A stretch of 12,072 bases of DNA, from assembly GCA_020636695.1 (NCBI GenBank), contig JACJXJ010000027.1, positions 1 through 12,072 on the forward strand. The letters are read 5' to 3'. A program made the position numbers and the translations under genes. Shown here in pieces: positions 1-6,798 of this stretch. The notes beneath the pieces were generated by a model. That model was not told the origin of the DNA, searched no databases, and saw nothing but the letters and a program-made list of their open reading frames with translations. This stretch comes from Prevotellaceae bacterium. Its GTDB lineage: Bacteria; Bacteroidota; Bacteroidia; Bacteroidales; Paludibacteraceae. Within the stretch, counting starts at the first letter, position 1. Every line of letters begins with the position of its first letter.

Positions 1-1
1 A

Positions 2-301
2 ACTACATTTGAAGAAATTGTAGACAAATATGTTGAAATGAACATGGCTCACCCATTTATGGAAGGAAATGGAAGAAGTACGCGAATCTGGTTAGATTTA
101 ATTCTGAAAAATCGACTAAACAAATGTGTTGATTGGAGTAAAATTGGGAAAAAAGTTTATATGAACGCTATTATTGAAAGTCCGTTAGACAGTAGTATCT
201 TAAAGAAACTCATAGAAAGCAGTTTGACTGACAAAATAAATGACCGTGAAATGTTTATGAAAGGCATTGACTACTCGTATTATTACGAAGAAAACGACTG
301 A
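2..301 (+). CDS. fic: Fic-family AMP-transferase, class III type, 3' end only
   Basis: This is the C-terminal part of a Fic/DOC-domain protein. The frame is open from base 2 and the true start lies left of the window. The Fic catalytic motif HPFMEGNGR is complete: His at 50-52, Glu at 62-64, Arg at 74-76. Fic enzymes of this kind transfer AMP from ATP to a hydroxyl side chain of a target protein. The last residues contain S-Y-Y-Y-E (Ser at 275-277, Glu at 287-289). This fits the (S/T)xxxE inhibitory helix that in class III Fic proteins, such as Neisseria NmFic, lies C-terminal to the Fic core and blocks ATP placement. The Tyr after the Ser corresponds to the self-modified Tyr of NmFic. The similarity to NmFic runs through the tail, including the run ending in KGIxxSYYYE. 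An inhibitory helix in the same chain means no separate antitoxin is needed. The cellular target cannot be read from the sequence; gyrase B has been reported for NmFic-like enzymes. It is convergent with the next operon. Confidence 0.88.
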   Translation, partial: TTFEEIVDKYVEMNMAHPFMEGNGRSTRIWLDLILKNRLNKCVDWSKIGKKVYMNAIIESPLDSSILKKLIESSLTDKINDREMFMKGIDYSYYYEEND

Positions 302-378
302 AAAACATTAAACTATACGACTGCCCCTAACACAGGCCGATGTTCACAGGCTGGCTGGCTAGCACTAATTCACCAAAC
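302..378. other. Short gap after fic, GC-richer than its surroundings
   Basis: No gene is seen here. The stretch from about 320 to 362 is richer in G and C than the sequence on either side. It holds two copies of CACAGGC (about 20 bp apart) and a GGCT triplet repeat (GGCTGGCTGGCT). The start, CTGCCCCTAACACAGGC, resembles from memory the left end of the short attC-like elements that follow many cassette-type genes in Bacteroidetes. No matching right end (GTTRRRY) was found before the terminator. It may be a remnant left where the fic segment was inserted; this is inference only. Confidence 0.25.
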
Positions 379-417
379 AAAAAAACGCCCGAGCTCAAAG
401 TTTCGGGCGTTTTTTTT
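379..417. terminator. Bidirectional rho-independent terminator
   Basis: An inverted repeat AACGCCCGA / TCGGGCGTT has a 10-base loop (393-402). It is preceded by seven A and followed by seven T, so the hairpin ends in a U-run whichever strand is transcribed. It sits between convergent genes: fic ends at 301 on the + strand and the EnvC-like gene ends at 433 on the - strand. It most likely ends both transcripts. Confidence 0.9.
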
Positions 418-432
418 GTTATTTAGGAGTTG

Positions 433-1671
433 TTATCGTGCTAACCACAATTCAGGATTCTGAATAGAAGTATCTCTATAGATCATCAGATACAACTCGG
501 TTTTATTGTCATTTTCGGTATCGACAAATATTTTACCAATTCTCTGTTTGGTCGACACCTTATCGCCTTCTTTCACATAAATCTCCGTCAAGTTAGAATA
601 AACGGTGCGGTAGTTACCATGTTTCACAATCACAGCGCTATTGCTGCCTGGCACCATAAAACACTGCGTTACCACGCCTTCAAAAACCGCGCGTGCCGAT
701 GAGCCCGAAGGTGCTTGTATGTAAATACCTTTATTGTTGGTGGTTACATGTTTCAATACAGGGTGTGGTTGCACGCCAAAATGACCACTAATAAAGCCTT
801 TTTCCACTGGTAATGGCAATCTTCCTTTATTCTTCTCAAAATTACCAGCTATCAATTTTTCATCTTTACTCATTTCGAATGTGGTAGGAACTGGTTTACC
901 GCTCTCTTTAGCCGATTGATTAGCTGCTTGTCTACGGCGCTCTTCATCTTTACGAATTTCGGCTGCAATTAATTTCTGAATCTTATTATTCAGTTCATTC
1001 GCTTGTCGTTGCTGTTTTTTCTGTTGGTCTTTCAACTTCTTCTCTTTTTTCTGAAGTTGCGTCAACATCTTACTCTCCTGTTGGCGATCGGATTCGAGTT
1101 TTTTGGCTTCACGTTCTTTTTCGGTCAACACACGTTCTTTTTTATCCACATCATTGGTCAGATTTTTTTCTTTCACTGCCAACTGAGCGGTCACGCGCTG
1201 AATTTCGAACGCCTGTTTTTTACGATAATCGCTAAACTCTTGTAGGTAACGGAAACGGCGATACGCCTGTCCAGCATTATCTGAAGAGAGAATAAACAAC
1301 AGCGGCGAAAAATGGTTACGACGCACATGTGTTTCGCGTATTAATTTGGCATAATCAGCTTTCAAATAGCGTAAACGTTCCTCGAGTTGTTGCTTCTCGG
1401 TACGCAACACGCCAATATTTCTTTCCAAAGCATCAATTTGACCATTGAGCGATTGAATCACGGTTTTACGCTCTTTGATATTGCGCTTAATCAAATTAAT
1501 TTTATTGACACTGCCCTGCTTCGATTTTTGAGTTTCGTTCAATAACTTATTGGTTTGGGCTAAGTTTTCGAGTGCTTGTTTTTTCTTCTCTTCCAGCTCA
1601 GCAATGGACTGTGGGAAAAGAGGTTGCAACAAACACAGCGACACGATTAAAAACGACACAAACTTCTTCAT
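433..1671 (-). CDS. EnvC-like murein hydrolase activator (coiled coil plus degenerate LytM domain)
   Basis: The protein has 412 aa, with a signal peptide at about 1-21 (hydrophobic run FLIVSLCLLQPLF, then PQS). A long charged coiled coil of E/K/Q-rich heptads spans about 24-110 and 150-250. A LytM/M23 domain occupies about 285-412. This is the EnvC layout. The zinc ligands of active M23 enzymes are replaced. The HxxxD pair reads N313-x-x-x-Y317 (NKGIY), and the HxH pair reads E392-L-Y394. His351 in KHGNYRTVYSNL is kept. The domain therefore should not cut peptidoglycan itself. As in E. coli EnvC, it probably acts in the periplasm by switching on a cell-wall amidase during cell separation. The amidase partner is not in the window. 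It is the last gene of the dut operon and starts 6 bp after the DUF4292 gene. The terminator lies just downstream. Confidence 0.85.
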   Translation of the reverse strand: MKKFVSFLIVSLCLLQPLFPQSIAELEEKKKQALENLAQTNKLLNETQKSKQGSVNKINLIKRNIKERKTVIQSLNGQIDALERNIGVLRTEKQQLEERLRYLKADYAKLIRETHVRRNHFSPLLFILSSDNAGQAYRRFRYLQEFSDYRKKQAFEIQRVTAQLAVKEKNLTNDVDKKERVLTEKEREAKKLESDRQQESKMLTQLQKKEKKLKDQQKKQQRQANELNNKIQKLIAAEIRKDEERRRQAANQSAKESGKPVPTTFEMSKDEKLIAGNFEKNKGRLPLPVEKGFISGHFGVQPHPVLKHVTTNNKGIYIQAPSGSSARAVFEGVVTQCFMVPGSNSAVIVKHGNYRTVYSNLTEIYVKEGDKVSTKQRIGKIFVDTENDNKTELYLMIYRDTSIQNPELWLAR

Positions 1672-1677
1672 AAATGT

Positions 1678-2487
1678 CTAAGGTATTATTTTCGAGAAAG
1701 CTACTTTTTCGTAGCGTTCCAAATTGACAGTCGAATATTCAAACGATTTATTAAATTCTAGTTGACTAATTTGGCAGTCTACATCCGCCAATTTGCCACC
1801 AACTTGCATGGTGATATTCAAAGCCAACGGAAAACGCACTCCGTTTTGCATACGATGGTTGGCGTATGTGCAGGTCAAACGGCCTTTATCTACAATGAGT
1901 TCCGTTTTGGCAATCGCCATCTGTTTGTCCACCAACTCAAACCGCTGAATCAACCCCGTGGCTAAATGCACCAACCGCGTCGGTTCTTGTGGCAGTGTTT
2001 CTACCACAAATTGATTCGGCGCAACAACGCCATCTACCACAAACAGTTGATTGAAGAACAAAGCCTGAATCACGTTAAAGTTGACATCAACGCCCAAACT
2101 ATAGCGTAAAAAATCGTACGTATTATCGGTATATTTACGGTTCCATTTATCGATGATACGAAACGACGTCGGTGTAAATTCTAATCGAAACATTTCCACG
2201 CCCAACAGCGGCTGCACGGAGAAAACCAATAAACTGTCGGTCACAGCTTTTACGGTAGCACGAAAAGACAATTGTTGCGTGCCGTAATTCGCCACAATAT
2301 CCATTTTTGAAATGTTCAAATAGCTGAATTGTGGTTGTTGCTGCTGCACTTGTGCCACGGTATAATCGACCACACTCAATTCCGAAGACGTGGTAGTAAT
2401 CTGCTTGGTTTTACAAGACGACAGCATAGCTACCACCAAAAGCAGACAAAAGCCGATGTATAACTTATTTTTTTTCATCTTGTTCAA
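1678..2487 (-). CDS. DUF4292 family lipoprotein
   Basis: The protein has 269 aa with a lipoprotein signal peptide. Basic residues (MKKNK) are followed by a hydrophobic run (IGFCLLLVVAML) and a lipobox LSSC with the lipidated Cys at 25. The mature part is rich in beta-type sequence, with alternating hydrophobic residues. It matches the DUF4292 family by its overall pattern and by its place between a TPR gene and an EnvC-like gene. I believe this family has a LolA/LolB-like fold, but that is recall. Its function is unknown; an outer-membrane or periplasmic role with its envelope neighbours is inferred. The start at 2487 overlaps the end of the TPR gene by 23 bp. A second Met three codons later (2478) is equally possible and keeps the signal peptide. 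The overlap suggests translational coupling. Confidence 0.8.
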   Translation of the reverse strand: MNKMKKNKLYIGFCLLLVVAMLSSCKTKQITTTSSELSVVDYTVAQVQQQQPQFSYLNISKMDIVANYGTQQLSFRATVKAVTDSLLVFSVQPLLGVEMFRLEFTPTSFRIIDKWNRKYTDNTYDFLRYSLGVDVNFNVIQALFFNQLFVVDGVVAPNQFVVETLPQEPTRLVHLATGLIQRFELVDKQMAIAKTELIVDKGRLTCTYANHRMQNGVRFPLALNITMQVGGKLADVDCQISQLEFNKSFEYSTVNLERYEKVAFSKIIP

Positions 2488-3652
2488 TAATAATCAGTTC
2501 TGGAATATATTGTTTTTGTGCTATTTTTTCTTTTAAAATAGCTGATTCATTACCAGCATCCAAAGATTTTTGCCACCAACGCATAGCTTCGTCAACCTCG
2601 CCCAAGGCAAATAAAATATCGCCATAATGCTCTAGAATAACCATATCCGAATCTATATCAATAGCTCGTTCTTGATAAAATTTGGCCGACCGATAATCTT
2701 GACGCATAAAAAGTACCCAAGCGTAAGTGTCCAAAAAAGTGGCATTTTTAGGGTCCGATTTTACGGCGTCACTAATCAAACGCTCGGCTTTACGCAAATC
2801 GCCATTGGTGAGTGCCAAATAATAAGCGTAATTATTTTGCGTCATCGCATTGGCTGGATCAAACTCGAGCGATTGGTCGTAATAAGTAAAGGCCGGTTTA
2901 TATTTTTTCTGTGAAATAAACACATCAGCCTTTAACGCCAAAAACATGCCTTTAATCCGTTTATCAATCGATTCCACAAACGTCAAAGCGGAGTCGATAG
3001 TCACCAACGCATCATCAAACAGGTTTAATTGCATTTGAGCACCCGCTTTTTGATAATACCAATTGGGCGAAAGTGGAAAATAAGCCAACGCCTCATTGGT
3101 CACTTGTAAAACCTTAGCGGGCGTGTACGGTTCCGATTCCAAAGTCAACAACGTTTGCCAATAGTCTTCGTCGGTAGGATTGAGTTCCAACAAGCGACGT
3201 TGTTGTGCAATGGCTGAAACCAGTTCACGTTTATGAATTAAATAATCGACATGTAGTTTTAACACCTCTTCTTCGTCTGGATAAAGCGTAAATAGCGTCG
3301 AAAAAAGGCTTGATATGCGTTCGTCCTCCTTCTTTTGTGCCAAGTCGACCACATAGGAGCGAACCCATTTCAACTTATTCTCAATCGGTAATCGTTTGTC
3401 AGTCAATGCTCTGAGCATTAATTCATTCGCCTTTTCTGGTTGATTTTTAGCGGTGTAGTACGACGCCATGGCCGTTAACCCATAACCATCGGTAGAGTCA
3501 TTCAACAGCACTTTTTGATAACACGCTAATCCTTTCTTTTCTCGTCCTGTTTCACGATAAAAATCGCCCAACAACGTCACGTACGACGACTCACGAGGAA
3601 ATTTTGCGATGAGTTTTTGAATTTCGGTTTCCACACGTTTAGTATTCCCCAC
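2465..3652 (-). CDS. TPR protein, C-terminal fragment (frameshifted)
   Basis: These 395 codons continue the tetratricopeptide protein whose N-terminal half is at 3577-4233. TPR-like helix pairs repeat throughout, for example YYQKAGAQMQLNLFDDAL, the segment ending FTYYDQSLEFDPANAMTQNN and FLDTYAWVLFMRQDYRSA. They end in a short charged tail (EQDEKK). The fragment lacks a signal peptide, and its apparent start at 3652 is a GTG codon inside the repeat region, so it is unlikely to be a real gene start. Restoring one base at 3653-3654 joins both parts into one protein of about 589 aa. TPR arrays are protein-binding scaffolds. In this operon the intact protein would be exported and probably assist the envelope lipoprotein and the EnvC-like factor; that is inferred from position. 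Confidence 0.75.
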   Translation of the reverse strand: MGNTKRVETEIQKLIAKFPRESSYVTLLGDFYRETGREKKGLACYQKVLLNDSTDGYGLTAMASYYTAKNQPEKANELMLRALTDKRLPIENKLKWVRSYVVDLAQKKEDERISSLFSTLFTLYPDEEEVLKLHVDYLIHKRELVSAIAQQRRLLELNPTDEDYWQTLLTLESEPYTPAKVLQVTNEALAYFPLSPNWYYQKAGAQMQLNLFDDALVTIDSALTFVESIDKRIKGMFLALKADVFISQKKYKPAFTYYDQSLEFDPANAMTQNNYAYYLALTNGDLRKAERLISDAVKSDPKNATFLDTYAWVLFMRQDYRSAKFYQERAIDIDSDMVILEHYGDILFALGEVDEAMRWWQKSLDAGNESAILKEKIAQKQYIPELIIIEQDEKK

Positions 3653-4233
3653 TTGAACAATAAACCCAATTTCTCAAAAACAACCTCTTCGGTAACGCCA
3701 TTCAATTTTTCCAGCTGATCGAGCACTTTGATTTGTTTCTTGGGTTGCTTGGTGGCGCCATATAATTCGTACAAATTATACAGATACGTTTCATTAGACG
3801 GTTTACGTTTGGATAACTTGACGTAACCGTCAATAGCTTCGTTGAAACGTTTTTGACCCACAAAAAAAGCCAACTGCACTTCGCGATATTGCGTATTGTC
3901 TGGTGCTAAATCGATGGCTGATTGTAAATAGACAAAAGCGCGTTCCGACTCTTTTTTAAATTGCAGGATTTTTGACAGCTCAAAATAGACCGCGGCATTT
4001 TTGCTATCAATTTCTCGACATCGTTGAAACGCAGCGAACGCTGAATCGAGTTTGTTTTGAGACGTCAGATTTACGCCTTGAAAAAAATAGTAATCAAAGA
4101 GCTGCTGTTTTGTTGTATCAGTCAATTGTTCCTTATCGACACTAGCTACAAACAACGAGTCGAGCGATTGCGCATTCAGCGCAAAACACCCTACAAAGAT
4201 GAATGAGATAATGATGAAGAAACGTTTTATCAT
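3577..4233 (-). CDS. TPR protein, N-terminal fragment (frameshifted)
   Basis: The open frame has 218 codons. Residues 1-194 are authentic, and the last 24 (from W195) come from the wrong frame after the deletion at 3653-3654. It begins with a signal peptide (MIKRFFIIISFIFVGCFALNAQS, cleavage likely after Ala21), so the protein enters the periplasm. TPR-like helix pairs follow, for example YFFQGVNLTSQNKLDSAFAA and AVYFELSKILQFKKESERAF. An alternative is a lipoprotein with Cys16, but FVGC is a poor lipobox. The start at 4233 is 27 bp downstream of the dut stop, so the gene belongs to the dut operon. If the frameshift is real, only a short exported TPR fragment is made. Confidence 0.75.
   Translation of the reverse strand: MIKRFFIIISFIFVGCFALNAQSLDSLFVASVDKEQLTDTTKQQLFDYYFFQGVNLTSQNKLDSAFAAFQRCREIDSKNAAVYFELSKILQFKKESERAFVYLQSAIDLAPDNTQYREVQLAFFVGQKRFNEAIDGYVKLSKRKPSNETYLYNLYELYGATKQPKKQIKVLDQLEKLNGVTEEVVFEKLGLLFKWGILNVWKPKFKNSSQNFLVSRRT
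3652..3655 (-). other. One-base frameshift splitting the TPR gene
   Basis: Read on the - strand, the sequence is TTG TTC AAG TGG GGA. The upstream frame gives LLFKW and then 23 further residues unlike TPR sequence before a stop at 3577. If the A pair at 3653-3654 were three A, the reading would be TTC AAA GTG GGG AAT ACT, giving LLFKVGNTKRVETEI. That runs smoothly into the TPR sequence of the other frame. The change is thus a one-base deletion in a short A run. Confidence 0.8.
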
Positions 4234-4260
4234 GATACAATAGAAATAACTACGAATCGC

Positions 4261-4695
4261 TTATTTTTTACCTGTATGACCAAAACCACCTTCGCCACGT
4301 TCGGTGTCGGACAATTCGTTAACCGCCACCCAAGAAGCTTGTTCATGTTTGGCTATTACCATTTGGCAAATACGCTCGCCATCTTCAATCAGAAAATCGT
4401 CAGAAGATAGGTTCACCACAATAGCACAAATTTCACCACGATAATCGGCATCAATCGTGCCAGGAGAATTAAGAATGGTAATTCCTTTTTTGATGGCCAA
4501 ACCACTACGCGGACGAATTTGAGCTTCATAACCTTGTGGCAACTCCATATACAATCCTGTTGGAATCAATTTACGTTCTAACGGTTTCAAAAGTACAGGC
4601 TCCGATAAATTGGCGCGCAAATCCATACCTGCTGATAATTCAGTAGCATAAGCAGGCAAAGCATGTTTCGATTTATTGATAATTCTAACTTCCAT
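4261..4695 (-). CDS. dut: dUTP diphosphatase (dUTPase)
   Basis: The protein has 144 aa, the normal length of trimeric dUTPases. All five family motifs are present in order: AGMDLRA (22-28), RPRSGLA (61-67), SPGTIDADYRGE (77-88), GERICQMV (106-113) and the C-terminal arm RGEGGFGHTG (133-142). Asp82 is the expected general base, and Tyr85 the residue that packs against deoxyribose and excludes ribose. The enzyme hydrolyses dUTP to dUMP and pyrophosphate in the cytoplasm. This keeps uracil out of DNA and supplies the precursor of dTMP. It is the first gene of a four-gene - strand unit whose other members are envelope proteins, an arrangement common in Bacteroidetes. A promoter of the Bacteroidetes type lies about 30 bp upstream. 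Confidence 0.97.
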   Translation of the reverse strand: MEVRIINKSKHALPAYATELSAGMDLRANLSEPVLLKPLERKLIPTGLYMELPQGYEAQIRPRSGLAIKKGITILNSPGTIDADYRGEICAIVVNLSSDDFLIEDGERICQMVIAKHEQASWVAVNELSDTERGEGGFGHTGKK

Positions 4696-4727
4696 CTAAT
4701 TGTTGAATAAATATATAAACTAATGTG

Positions 4728-4757
4728 CAAAGATACACAAATAACAGCAATGTACAA
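4728..4757 (-). promoter_or_regulatory. Promoter for the dut operon, Bacteroidetes type
   Basis: On the - strand, TATCTTTG (4735 to 4728) is an exact match to the Bacteroidetes -7 element TAnnTTTG. A TTG (4757 to 4755) stands 19 bases further upstream, the usual position of the -33 element. Transcription should begin near 4720-4724, leaving a leader of roughly 25-30 bases before the dut ATG. Confidence 0.65.
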
Positions 4758-4780
4758 GGACAAAAAAATGAAGAAAACAT

Positions 4781-4818
4781 AAAAAAAAGCGGTTGAACTA
4801 AATTTAGTTCAACCGCTT
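4781..4818 (-). terminator. Terminator of the kinase/regulator operon
   Basis: A perfect 32-bp palindrome (4787-4818) has arms AAGCGGTTGAACTAAA / TTTAGTTCAACCGCTT. Read on the - strand, it is followed by a run of eight T (from the A run 4781-4788). It lies 14 bp after the stop of the LytTR regulator gene and upstream of the dut promoter, so it separates the two operons. No run of T follows on the + strand, so it is one-directional. Confidence 0.92.
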
Positions 4819-4831
4819 CCAAAAGTCTGAT

Positions 4832-5554
4832 TTAAAGTTTGTACTCTGCTAAAAATTCCTGAAAACTAGCCTTATAGGCGTCGCCTATAGGAATACGCAC
4901 TTTACCAAACACAATCCGATTATTTTCTACCACTTTAACTTGCGATTTTTGAACTATAAACGAACGATGCACGCGCATAAAACGAGATGATGGCAAAGTA
5001 GCCTCTAACGACTTTAAACTCATGAGTGAAAAGACTGGCATTTCGTCGCCTTCACATACAAATTTCATATAATCTTTAAGTGCTTCTACGTACAACAGTT
5101 TATTCAAATTAATTTGTACCAACCGTCGTTCACTTTTGATATACATGATATCTGATTCCGCTGGACTAGAAGCATTATCTCCTGATTTTCTTGACATTTC
5201 GAACCAATTTAAAGCCTTATTGGATGCCTCCAAAAATACAGGATATGCAATAGGTTTAAGCAAATAATCCAACGCATTGATACGATAACTATCTGCCGCA
5301 TATTCACTAAAAGCGGTCGTAAAAATAACACGAATATCAGAAGGTAACATTTTAGAAAAATCGATACCTGACAAATCGGGCATTTGAATATCTAAAAATA
5401 ATAGATCAACTGATTGATTTGGTAACTCACGCATAGCCTGAATGGCACTCGAATAACGCCCCACCAAATTCAAAAAAGGTGTTCTACGAACATAACTCTC
5501 TAATAAATCGAGTGCTAAAGGTTCGTCATCAACTATGGCACAATTCACTATCAT
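4832..5554 (-). CDS. LytTR-family response regulator
   Basis: The protein has 240 aa in two parts. The receiver domain (about 3-120) has the acidic pair D9-D10 with E11, the phosphorylated Asp55 in LFLDIQMPDLSG, Thr80 in FTTAF, and Lys100-Pro101. The LytTR DNA-binding domain (about 136-238) has the typical core YIKSERRLVQINLNKLLYVE, then DYMKF, and MRVHRSFIV. It would bind DNA as a dimer when phosphorylated by the kinase encoded just upstream. The start overlaps the kinase stop by 4 bp (ATGA), so the two are translationally coupled. No target gene can be named from the window, since no repeated LytTR sites were recognised near the promoters. LytTR/LytS pairs often control transport or envelope genes. 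Confidence 0.93.
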   Translation of the reverse strand: MIVNCAIVDDEPLALDLLESYVRRTPFLNLVGRYSSAIQAMRELPNQSVDLLFLDIQMPDLSGIDFSKMLPSDIRVIFTTAFSEYAADSYRINALDYLLKPIAYPVFLEASNKALNWFEMSRKSGDNASSPAESDIMYIKSERRLVQINLNKLLYVEALKDYMKFVCEGDEMPVFSLMSLKSLEATLPSSRFMRVHRSFIVQKSQVKVVENNRIVFGKVRIPIGDAYKASFQEFLAEYKL

Positions 5555-6648
5555 TTTTGTAGCGTATTAATAGTAAGTACAGATGTATATATTTTACTGT
5601 CTAATGACAAGTTAGTTTCCCACGAATAGGCATTAGGATATAATAAATCGAGACGACGATGCACTTGTTCTAAACCAATGCCAGAGCCACTTTTGTCTGA
5701 ACCATCTTTAGGACTGTAAGAATTTCGAATATCGCATACTACAACTCCTTCAGACGTTTCTCCGATAAATACAGAAATAACACTGGAAGCATTGGGCAAT
5801 ACACCATGTTTGAACGCATTTTCGATTAAGGAAATAAATATGAGCGGCGCAATTTTTGTTTGACTTCCTCTAGGTACGGAAAAGCCTGTAGTCAATTCCA
5901 CTTGATCTGTTAATCGAATACGCATCAACTCGATATAATTTTTAAGAAACTCCACCTCACGTTCTAATGGAACGTATGTATCCTGATTTTCGTATAATAC
6001 ATAACGCAATAATTTACTCAAGTCAATCACCGCTTTTTGAGCTTTATTCTTGTTAAAATCAATCAAGGCATAAATATTATTCAACGTATTTAATAAAAAA
6101 TGAGGATTTAATTGATTACGTAAATTACTCAATTCAGCTTCCATACGTACTTTATCCGCTTCACGCCGTGCATTTTCTAATTCAGCGAAACGCAAACCCA
6201 TTTTAATGGCCACACTAAAACCTATGGACAGCATCAACAACATTAAATCGCGTACAAAAAAGATAAGGTGACGCGATACCAACGTTGGGCGATGGGGAGG
6301 ATGCGGATGGTCATGAAATCTACGGTGCATCACTTCAGGTGGAGGCATATCAAACATATTCCACCATTGTAATAAAAGCCCCATGGCCACAATCATGCCC
6401 ACATTAATAACAAAAAATGATGTCTTATCGGGAGAAAACAGCAATTTGGGGACCAAGTAAAAATAGTTAATGTAAAAAACCACCAAAAATAGGACCATAG
6501 TCACACAATGGTGTTGGTACATGCCCCAATTCATCTGAAACCCAACCTGTCCCTTTTCCATAAAGAAAAAGGGAATGCTAAATAAAATAATCCATCCTCC
6601 AAGATGTATGAATATTTCAGAAATCTTAACGCGTTTGATAGGTTTCAT
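5551..6648 (-). CDS. LytS/YpdA-type sensor histidine kinase with His-rich loop
   Basis: The protein has 365 aa. Four membrane segments are seen at about 17-30, 48-66, 79-96 and 127-149. A short coiled linker (153-178) and a His_kinase (PF06580) domain follow, with the phospho-acceptor His183 in NQLNPHFLLNTLNNIYALI. The ATPase part has the N box LIENAFKHG (Asn277) and a glycine-rich GSGIGLEQVHRRL (321-333). This family signals to LytTR regulators such as the one encoded next. With four segments and an inward N-terminus, residues 97-126 should face the periplasm. That loop contains MHRRFHDHPHPPHRP (five His within 12 residues), which is a plausible metal or pH sensing site; this is inference. 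A TATCTTTG element ends only 4 bp before the ATG. The next Met (30) lies after the first membrane segment and is a poor alternative start. Confidence 0.93.
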   Translation of the reverse strand: MKPIKRVKISEIFIHLGGWIILFSIPFFFMEKGQVGFQMNWGMYQHHCVTMVLFLVVFYINYFYLVPKLLFSPDKTSFFVINVGMIVAMGLLLQWWNMFDMPPPEVMHRRFHDHPHPPHRPTLVSRHLIFFVRDLMLLMLSIGFSVAIKMGLRFAELENARREADKVRMEAELSNLRNQLNPHFLLNTLNNIYALIDFNKNKAQKAVIDLSKLLRYVLYENQDTYVPLEREVEFLKNYIELMRIRLTDQVELTTGFSVPRGSQTKIAPLIFISLIENAFKHGVLPNASSVISVFIGETSEGVVVCDIRNSYSPKDGSDKSGSGIGLEQVHRRLDLLYPNAYSWETNLSLDSKIYTSVLTINTLQK

Positions 6649-6652
6649 GTTG

Positions 6653-6660
6653 CAAAGATA
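6653..6660 (-). promoter_or_regulatory. Likely -7 element for the kinase operon, near-leaderless
   Basis: TATCTTTG, read on the - strand, matches TAnnTTTG exactly and is identical to the dut element. It ends 4 bases before the ATG of the kinase gene. Transcription would therefore begin at or within a few bases of the start codon. No convincing -33 TTG was found 19-20 bases upstream, where the sequence is GGA. Confidence 0.5.
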
Positions 6661-6798
6661 GTAAAAGTGATTGGTTTCCAGTAGCTAAAAAAGCAATTAT
6701 ATACATTGTCGAAATAAAGCAACACAAAAATAAGCTCCTCACAGTAGGATTGAAACGAATATAGACAAACAGAGAAGTTTTACCAATAAAAAGACTAA

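Noticed and set aside
1003..1245. Phe/Leu-rich open frame on the + strand resembling a membrane protein
   Set aside because: It is the antisense of the Lys/Glu/Gln-rich coiled coil of the EnvC-like gene, whose codons read as Phe and Leu on the other strand.
3650..3660. Programmed ribosomal frameshift in the TPR gene
   Set aside because: The bases before the junction (TTA TTG TTC AAG) do not form a slippery heptamer, and no following pseudoknot or stem was noticed. A simple one-base loss is a better explanation.
6735..6752. Small inverted repeat TCCT...AGGA in the gap after the DUF5131 gene as a terminator
   Set aside because: The stem is only 4 bp, and no T run follows on the - strand.
6747..6756. 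GGATTGAAAC, which resembles the end of many CRISPR repeats
   Set aside because: It occurs only once in an intergenic gap, with no second copy at a spacer-like distance and no cas genes in the window.
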